From NCBI GenBank assembly GCA_947683625.1, contig CANTUR010000155.1, positions 992,001-1,056,000 on the forward strand: 64,000 bases of DNA, in the 5' to 3' direction. Positions 58,059-64,000 of this stretch are shown here, piece by piece. The position numbers and the translations under genes are program-made. Origin of the DNA: Mallotus nudiflorus. Taxonomy: Eukaryota; Streptophyta; Magnoliopsida; Malpighiales; Euphorbiaceae. Positions within the stretch are counted from its first letter, which is position 1. Each line of letters opens with the position of its first letter. The notes beneath the pieces are model-generated. The model was not told the origin of the DNA, did no database searches, and saw only the letters and a list, made by a program, of their open reading frames with translations.

Positions 58059-58420
58059 CTATATTTTTATCTTATGGCCACATAATGTATGAAATTCATA
58101 GTACTGAAAATAAATACAATAAGGAATATGAATATCAAAAAATAATTTTCCTAATATTAAAGGATATTTATAATTAAATTCAAATATTAAGAGTATTTTT
58201 AATATTTTTGTTGTTATCTCAATAGGTGTGTTTATTGCTACTCTATTAATCATATAAGTAGTTTTTTCTATTTCAGATAATTTAAAAGGAATTTTTAAAT
58301 TTGTCCAATTTTTCACTAATTCTGTTTTTCCTAAAGTAATTTGAGATCATGTGTCTACTAATGTTAGAGTTGTTTTATTATTTAATTTGACTAATATAAA
58401 ACTTGTAAAATTAGTTGTAA
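58059..58420 (-). pseudogene. Pararetrovirus aspartic protease domain (second of two signatures)
   Basis: LVDT, stop, SQITL occurs at 58344-58370: the retropepsin motif D-T-G-S has its Gly codon as a TGA stop (58347-58349). About 75 residues on in the same frame (58059-58316) comes NYKYPLILGKLFFD, the hydrophobic-LG..F pattern of the protease C-terminal part. The protease would process the polyprotein. A nonsense codon in the active site makes this copy inactive. Confidence 0.7.
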
Positions 58421-58429
58421 GGTTTCTTT

Positions 58430-58790
58430 TGTGATATTGGTATTGAAATTTTCTTCCCTTCATATGTTATATTTATATGTGTAGATGTTATTGTAAAAGG
58501 TTTTACGAGTTCTAAAAAATCTATTCCTAATAATACTTTTGTTATCTCATTATGTATGTTGTATTTTATGTAGTTTTAAAGGTATTTTTACTTAGTCTAA
58601 ATCTAGGATTGTAATTATTGATTCATAAAGTGTATATTCTTTATTCTGATATATATATAAAGTTATCTTAAAATTTGTATTTCATCTTTTGAGTCTAATA
58701 ATAATTCATGTATATGAAAAGCATATGATCCTGATTCAATTAGTATTGGTATCTATTTATTTTTTATTTTTATTTCTATATACATTTGGT
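58430..58790 (-). pseudogene. Second retropepsin-like segment upstream of the protease
   Basis: IPILIESGSYAFHIHELLL (58727-58738 for E-S-G-S) is followed about 65-70 codons later by VLLGIDFLELVKPFTIT (58499-58532). The two pieces have the spacing and hydrophobic pattern of a retropepsin (DSG/DTG ... LG.DFL), but the catalytic Asp is Glu. It lies between the movement protein and the DTGS-type protease. Either it is a degenerate duplicated protease domain, or a divergent linker that resembles one. Confidence 0.45.
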
Positions 58791-58799
58791 GGTCTTGTC

Positions 58800-59650
58800 T
58801 TTTTAATGTGATGTCTATAGTAGGATTTTTTATTATTATTTTTTGGTTGTTACTAGTACTAGATTTTTCATATAGATTTTTCCTTCCTATTGTCAATGAT
58901 CTTTGTAGTTCATTATAATTCTCATGTATGTTTTTATTTTTCTTAGGTTTTCCTAATTCTTTAGTATTATCAAATTTTATAGTATAATTTTCAGAATAAT
59001 TATAAATATTAGTTATCTCTCTAAATCTATATTCTATTAATTCTTTAAATATTGGTAGTACTTCATAACTTATTAATTATCTTATTATTATAAATTTCAT
59101 GTTTAGTGGTAAATGCATATAAATTTTTTATCTTTATACTAATCAATTTACTTCATGGGGGTGCTTTTATTCTAAAAAGTTTATAATATATTTTTAATGC
59201 TTAATCTATATTTTCATCTCTAAGACCAAGGCTAAAGTTTTAAAATATGTTTATAACAGTTTTATTATAACATAAATTTCTGTCTAATTCTCCTATTATA
59301 CTATCTCTTAAACTATGTCTTTTTTTATCATCTATTATAACTAAACTGAAAGATGAATTAATATGAAGTTGAAAGTAAGATTTGACTACTATACTTATTC
59401 CTCCTATTTGTAAATTTTTATATTGGTATCTTTCTTTTTTTTAGTATTGTCATTAATTCATTTTCTATCATATCTTTATTAAAAATTAATATCCTAATAT
59501 TTCCTTCTATATCAATCACATCAAATGGTTCTTCAGCTATTTTTCCTACATAATATTGTTTTCTTTCTCTTTTAAAAATTGAATTTTTAAATATTCTTTT
59601 AAAATTGTTGTTTGATTTTTTCAAAAATTTATTTTATACTAATACTAGGC
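58800..59650 (-). pseudogene. Pararetrovirus movement protein (30K superfamily)
   Basis: The frame at 59418-59624 gives YYVGKIAEEPFDVIDIEGNI. After a frame change come QIGGISIVVKSYF and IIDDKKRHSLRDSIIGE (near 59290-59410), the typical core of caulimovirid 30K movement proteins with the conserved Asp. These proteins form plasmodesmal tubules for cell-to-cell spread. The region is broken by several stops. Its place after the coat zinc knuckle, not before it, is noted as unusual for badnavirus-type order but known in cavemovirus-type order. Confidence 0.7.
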
Positions 59651-59779
59651 TCATAATTTATTAATTCTAAATATGTTTCTCTATTAAATTCTTATTCTAT
59701 GTAATTCCTTATTAAATTCTTGTTTTATGTAATTCTTTCCTATATTACTATTTTCTTGTTTAATCAGGTTTTAATTATT

Positions 59780-60694
59780 CATTAGAAGTTATGTCATAAA
59801 TAGTCTTATCATCACTTATTTCTAAAAGTTTTGGAATTACCATATATCCTTTTACTTTTTTATTTTTCTTATTTGGACATTCATTTGTAAAATGTCCATT
59901 TTGTTTACAAATATAACATTTACATTCTGACTTGTTTAACTTTCTATTATATTTCTTTTTATATTTTCTTTTCTTGCTATAATATGCTTTCTATATTTTT
60001 AAAGTATTTTTTCCATTTCTTTTTATATTTATGCTTTTTATTTTTATAGGGTTCACATTCATAATTAGGTACTAATGGAAATTTTTTACAATTTAGATTT
60101 TGTTTATTTTTAGTTTGATATACATTAATAGATATTCATTTAATAATATACATTTTACTTCTAAATATCATTGTGTAAAAGCAATTCTTGTTCCCAAAAA
60201 ATCTTCAGTCATATTTAATTCAGCATATTTTAATGATATTCTATTTCCCCAGGGTGCTAGTAATTTTAATAAGTTTAAATATAATTTATCTATTGGGTTT
60301 ATTTTTGCTTTTATATAATATTCTTTGAATTTACATGTATATTCTTTAAAATAATTTATATCACAAATTTGTAATTTAGCTAAATATTCCTAATAAGTAT
60401 TTTTTAAAATTATTACTTCTTTGTATGTAAAATGTTTTAATAATAATTTTTCATATCCTCTTACTAATTCTATATTTATAGTTGCATTTTTTATTCTTAT
60501 TTTTCAGTTTCTGGTAATTTGTTCAAACCAATTAGCTAAAATTCTTAATAATGTATGTTGTAATAATAATTTTGCATGTGGAACTTCTAAATCTCTTCCT
60601 ATTATTATGGTTGAATTCATTCTTGTCTAATTTTTTTTGACATATTTTCACATGTTGTTTTTAGTCAATATACTTTTCCTTTATAATTTTAATT
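59780..60694 (-). pseudogene. Pararetrovirus coat protein C-terminal part with CCHC zinc knuckle
   Basis: The zinc knuckle CYICKQNGHFTNEC (C-x2-C-x4-H-x4-C) is intact at 59877-59918, after a Lys-rich stretch and before NKKNKKVKGYMVIPKLLEIS. Upstream to 60694 is coat-type text with several stops. Its inverted duplicate is at 53921-54778. The knuckle binds packaged nucleic acid. Confidence 0.8.
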
Positions 60695-61252
60695 TTATAT
60701 TATTCTTTCTTCAGGTCTATTTGAAGATTCAACATTTTCTCCTACAGTTGCATATTTTATTGGTGTTACGGGTGTTGTGGGTCGAAATTTTGTTTCGTTT
60801 ATTAAAATTTTCTTCTCTGTACCTAAATCTTCCTCTAATAAAGATTCAATTATTTCCATTGTATTTATTTGTTCTTCTATGACATTTGTTTCTGATTCAT
60901 TAATTAAATTTAATATTTCTTTAGAATTAGATTTTGTGCTAAAAATTCCAATTTTATTCCATTCTTCATTATTATATTCAATTTCTAAATTTTTTTCTCT
61001 TTTTGGATTAATTGCTTGTAATATTTTAGAATTTTCGGTTACTATATTTTTAATTTTTACAATTTCCTCTCTAAGTTCTTCTATTTGTTCTTTAATATTA
61101 TTATAATATAAATAATTTATATGGAAATTAGTATTATTTTGTCTTACTAATAATTGTTGTGTTTTTTGGATTGTTAATCCTACAGATTCTTCATTATAAG
61201 TTCTAGCATTTTCTAGTACTGTTTTATAAACCAAAAATTCTTCTAAAGCCAT
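60695..61252 (-). CDS. Pararetrovirus coat/virion-associated N-terminal frame (185 aa, open)
   Basis: This is the longest open frame in the virus block. It begins MALEEFLVYKTVLENARTYN. It has a coiled-coil-like charged helix (NNIKEQIEELREEIVKIKNI) around residues 50-70, an acidic Asn/Glu-rich middle, and a Pro/Thr-rich end TKFRPTTPVTPIKYA. It stops at 60695 where the coat region follows, so it may be the N-terminal part of the coat ORF cut by one nonsense or frameshift change. A start codon lies 4-6 bases after the ORF1 end. A diverged copy is at 51756-52238. Confidence 0.7.
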   Translation of the reverse strand: MALEEFLVYKTVLENARTYNEESVGLTIQKTQQLLVRQNNTNFHINYLYYNNIKEQIEELREEIVKIKNIVTENSKILQAINPKREKNLEIEYNNEEWNKIGIFSTKSNSKEILNLINESETNVIEEQINTMEIIESLLEEDLGTEKKILINETKFRPTTPVTPIKYATVGENVESSNRPEERII

Positions 61253-61256
61253 TTAA

Positions 61257-61944
61257 TTAATTAATTTGCTTATAAATTTTTTTATATCTAAAAGTCATTT
61301 TTCTATTAAAATTTAGTATATTTTTTATAATTCTATACATATCATGATTATTATTATATTTCCAAATCTATTTTATATCTTCTCTATACATATTTGCATG
61401 TTTATTTGCAAAAGATAAAATTTCTTCTTTAGTATGTAATTTTTTTACTAAGATGTCAAAATTTTGTGTTAGATTTTCCATTATTTCCTTGTTCTAGCTA
61501 ATTTATTAAGTCTAATACATTTTTATATATTTTTTCAATGTTCTTTATTCACATATTCATAATTAGAATGTGTACTACCATGTTTAATAAGCCAAAATTT
61601 ACTTTCTTTACTTATTTTAACATATATTTTTGCTAATTTTAAATATTCTTCTGAATTAAATGAATATTTTTCTATATCTTGATTATTCATTGTATGGGTC
61701 TAAATTTCCTTCACTAATAATAATGTTTATAATATTTCTAAAAATTGTTAATACTATTATTTTATTATTATATTCTACAATATTTTAAAATTTTCTACAT
61801 ATTTTGACTTTTTAAAAATTCTTGAATCTCTCTTTCTGCATCTATTGTTTTATCTATTTCATTCCTTAATAATATCATAGCTGATAGCCAGCTCCAATCT
61901 AGTATACACATATTATCTAAAATATTATCTATTGTATAACTCAT
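61257..61944 (-). pseudogene. Pararetrovirus ORF1
   Basis: ATG at 61942-61944 opens MSYTIDNILDNMCILDWSWL. The region continues in more than one frame to NRKMTFRYKKIYKQIN at 61257, just before the coat ORF start. I do not recognise a domain. Its place between primer site and coat ORF matches the small first ORF of several caulimovirid genera. The copy at 52243-52929 is similarly broken. Confidence 0.5.
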
Positions 61945-62390
61945 GAAAAATTAATAGTTGAAATTTCTTTTACTAATAATTCTATCCTATATTGTTGGTC
62001 TAATATTTTTTCTAGAATTGTAATAATTTTTCTACACTTTCTTTATTTTTTTTGCAATCCTAATAATTTATTATATAAACAATTTCCTAAGTTTGTTATC
62101 ATGTAAATTATCAAATTTTCTACAACATTACATTCTATACTATAATTACTATATGATTCTTTATAATTACAAAATATTATATTATAGTTAAAATATTAAC
62201 TTATTTGTTCATTATTACAACTAATTCCTATTAACAAATGTTCAAATTTTCTGGATTCTCTGCAAATTCTCTTTTCAACCTATATGCTCTAATACTATAA
62301 TAAGGATGCATGCATGAAAGACAAATAAACTGTCAAATGATAGACAAACTATCAAAAATTCATAGTATAAATTTAGTAAAAAATAAGATT
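61945..62390 (-). mobile_element. 5' end of pararetrovirus unit A with primer site 62286-62297
   Basis: The minus strand reads TAGTATTAGAGCATATAGG at the primer position (two mismatches). About 85 bases of upstream leader (62298-62380) match 54967-55050. The distance to the next primer site at 54955 is 7331 bases, the size of a complete caulimovirid genome. This edge borders host DNA at about 62390. Confidence 0.8.
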
Positions 62391-62441
62391 TCAATATCAT
62401 TTAATTTTATTTAATAATTTTTATGAAGATATATATATATG

Positions 62442-62628
62442 GCAAGAGTGGAAGATCAGGTCGGTTCATGGATGGGTCATCTTTCGGATTTCAGTTTTCG
62501 ATTCAATGTGAGTGGGGTGGAACCCGAACCCGTTCGAATTTTTGAATTTATATAAATATAAAAATTTGAAATCCGAAGGATGACCCATCCATGAATCGAG
62601 CTGAGCCGAGCTGATCTTCCATTCTTGC
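62442..62628. repeat. Imperfect inverted repeat with ~50-60-bp arms
   Basis: GCAAGAGTGGAAGATCAGGTCGG...GGATGGGTCATCTTTCGGATTTCA (62442-62493) is complementary to 62567-62628, which carries a 10-base insertion (AGCTCGGCTC region). The loop is about 73 bases. The structure could fold as a long hairpin, as in foldback or MITE-type elements. Confidence 0.85.
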
Positions 62629-62669
62629 TGAACTAGGTTTCTTATGCATGTTGGAAATTCGAATCCAGA

Positions 62670-62690
62670 CAGATTTTGCACAGCCCTAGT
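62670..62690 (-). repeat. hAT-like terminal motif
   Basis: The minus strand reads CTAGGGCTGTGCAAAATC, which fits a common plant hAT end. It lies about 45 bases outside the inverted repeat. Together they could be one end of a hAT-type non-autonomous element, but the other end was not identified. Confidence 0.35.
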
Positions 62691-62699
62691 TGCCATTCA

Positions 62700-64000
62700 C
62701 CCTAATTTGGATGAAAAAGCACTTTTTTTTAGTATAAAAACACTTAATTTAAGGTTTAAACCCAAAATCAAAGACATAATAGAATGAATGAGATATTTCT
62801 AGAAAATGAAACTATTTCGAAAACCAATTCAAAACACTTGGAAATCAAATTGAGTTGCTCATATGGATTCAATTTGAAAATGAAACTGATTCACCCACTT
62901 AGAATCAATTTAAACCACTTGAAGATCAAAATGATTCTACCAAAGTTCTCTTACCTTTAGCTCCCTTAAAGTAATGCCCCTTAAGTCTCCATTTGGGAGA
63001 ATTACTCATGCAATATAAAACTCCATACTAATAATGGAGTTAGTGACATAATAAATTTGATAAAGGAGCACTAGCCTTATATTGATCTAGCTATTTAGAG
63101 TTTCCATGTTAAAATCACTTTTCTACTTCCTTTTATGGTAAAGGGTACTTTTCCAAAGCAACAACCTTAAGACAACTTGTCACACCCATTTTCACTAGCT
63201 ATTGAATAAGTGTGACTTGCTAAGTTACTAATAACACAAATTAAAATTTGATAAGCATATACCATATTATAGATAAGATGCATTAGTCTTAAGTATTAAA
63301 TACACATTTTAGATACTTCCTACCATATGAACACACTAAGTTCCTTATAAAAACTACTAGTTGCTAGATTACATGCCTATCTATTTTATTAATAAGCAAG
63401 TAATATGTACAACCCAAAAAAGTTGAGTTGATTGGCACATCCTCTTCTAGATATTGAGTATTAAACAATCAAAGAGACTTGTTCAATAAGATTGCTATTG
63501 ATTCTTCAAAGGATTTGTAAAAATTTAAATGTAAAGGGTGAGTATAAAAATACTTAGTGAGTGGGTAGAGATATAATAAACAAATGTTATTTTTATTAAT
63601 AAACCTACATGTTAACAAATTATTTTGATAATAGTTGTAAAGCCACTAATTATACCCAGATGAATCTTGTAGAGCTAAGGTTTAATAGAAATTATCATAT
63701 ACTAACATAATATAAAACTTTCATAAAGTTGAAGAACAACCATAAAATGCAATTCCATACACTAATTAAATATACAATCAATAGATTATATTAAATGCTA
63801 ACACATTTGGTGCATGATGATGTTAAGCAGCCCATGTGTATAAAATTGCTAGTCATATGCATGCGTGGAACTGCCCCCAAAAGACAAACTAATTAGTGTA
63901 TGCCCCAAGACTATTTGTACACCAAGCATTATACTCAAGACAATTGCTAAATAAGATTTGCTAATTAGTAATGTTGAAATATTGACATAAGTCATCAAGG
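62700..64000. other. Non-coding end of window
   Basis: No gene, repeat array or transposon motif is supported. A loosely repeated set of CA(C)TTG(G)A(A)ATCAA(A)TT and TGAAACT.ATTC units lies at about 62805-62940. Confidence 0.4.

Noticed and set aside
60777..61106. 109-aa plus-strand frame
   Set aside because: Antisense shadow of the viral coat N-terminal frame.
44962..62690. One giant hAT element bounded by TAGGGGTGTGT at 44962 and the hAT-like end at 62690
   Set aside because: The ends differ, 8-bp flanks do not match, and a virus array lies between. More likely two different elements.
1..64000. Bacterial-type genes, tRNAs, rRNAs, riboswitches or organellar DNA
   Set aside because: None recognised. 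Introns, plant TE families and pararetrovirus sequence show a plant nuclear origin.

Overview
The window looks like AT-rich nuclear DNA from a flowering plant, probably a eudicot. It has the usual plant transposon families (Ty1/copia, Ty3/gypsy, hAT, CACTA, Helitron), retrotransposon primer sites matching initiator-Met tRNA, intron-split coding sequence, long AT microsatellites and an integrated plant pararetrovirus. The species cannot be read from the sequence. I found no tRNA, rRNA, operon, CRISPR array or other prokaryotic feature. Almost every recognisable coding stretch is a decayed, often nested, transposon. The one possible exception is a spliced RPA70-like gene.

Layout. 1-4.7 kb: AT-rich DNA with a broken Ty3/gypsy gag (minus). 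4.7-7.0 kb: an Athila-like gag start (minus) split by a solo LTR. 7.5-18.3 kb: a SIRE/Maximus-like Ty1/copia element (minus) with its 5' LTR, primer site, gag, integrase, RT and RNase H. It is cut by a 2.9-kb LTR-like insertion in the integrase and by a second solo LTR inside the gag zinc knuckle. 18.3-22.6 kb: non-coding AT-rich DNA with palindromes and a ~78-bp minisatellite. 22.6-25.0 kb: CACTA TNP2-type transposase (plus). 25.0-31.5 kb: a scrambled block of Helitron PIF1-type helicase (plus) between oppositely oriented pieces of a second copia family, with gag, primer site and a 2.2-kb LTR on the minus strand. 31.5-33.4 kb: tandem duplications. 33.4-35.6 kb: RPA70-like gene (minus) with several introns. 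35.6-37.8 kb: repeats. 37.8-44.6 kb: Tat-lineage Ty3/gypsy pol (minus) interrupted by a 2.47-kb LTR. 44.9-50.1 kb: hAT transposase (minus) interrupted by a third solo LTR. 51.7-62.4 kb: a rearranged tandem array of an endogenous pararetrovirus (Caulimoviridae). 62.4-64 kb: an inverted repeat and non-coding DNA.

The insertions give a relative history. Three solo LTRs of one ~1.52-kb family (4728-6243, 13711-15234, 46889-48411) each have a perfect 5-bp target-site duplication, and each sits inside older TE coding sequence. In the two clearest cases the host reading frame resumes exactly when the LTR and one target copy are disregarded. The pararetrovirus block holds one full genome-length unit of about 7.33 kb between primer-binding sites. 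Two partial copies and an inverted coat-region segment are fused to it. Its order is ORF1, coat, zinc knuckle, movement protein, protease, RT, RNase H and a final coiled-coil ORF, with many stops and frameshifts. Two protease-like signatures occur in a row, which is the most unusual coding feature of the window.
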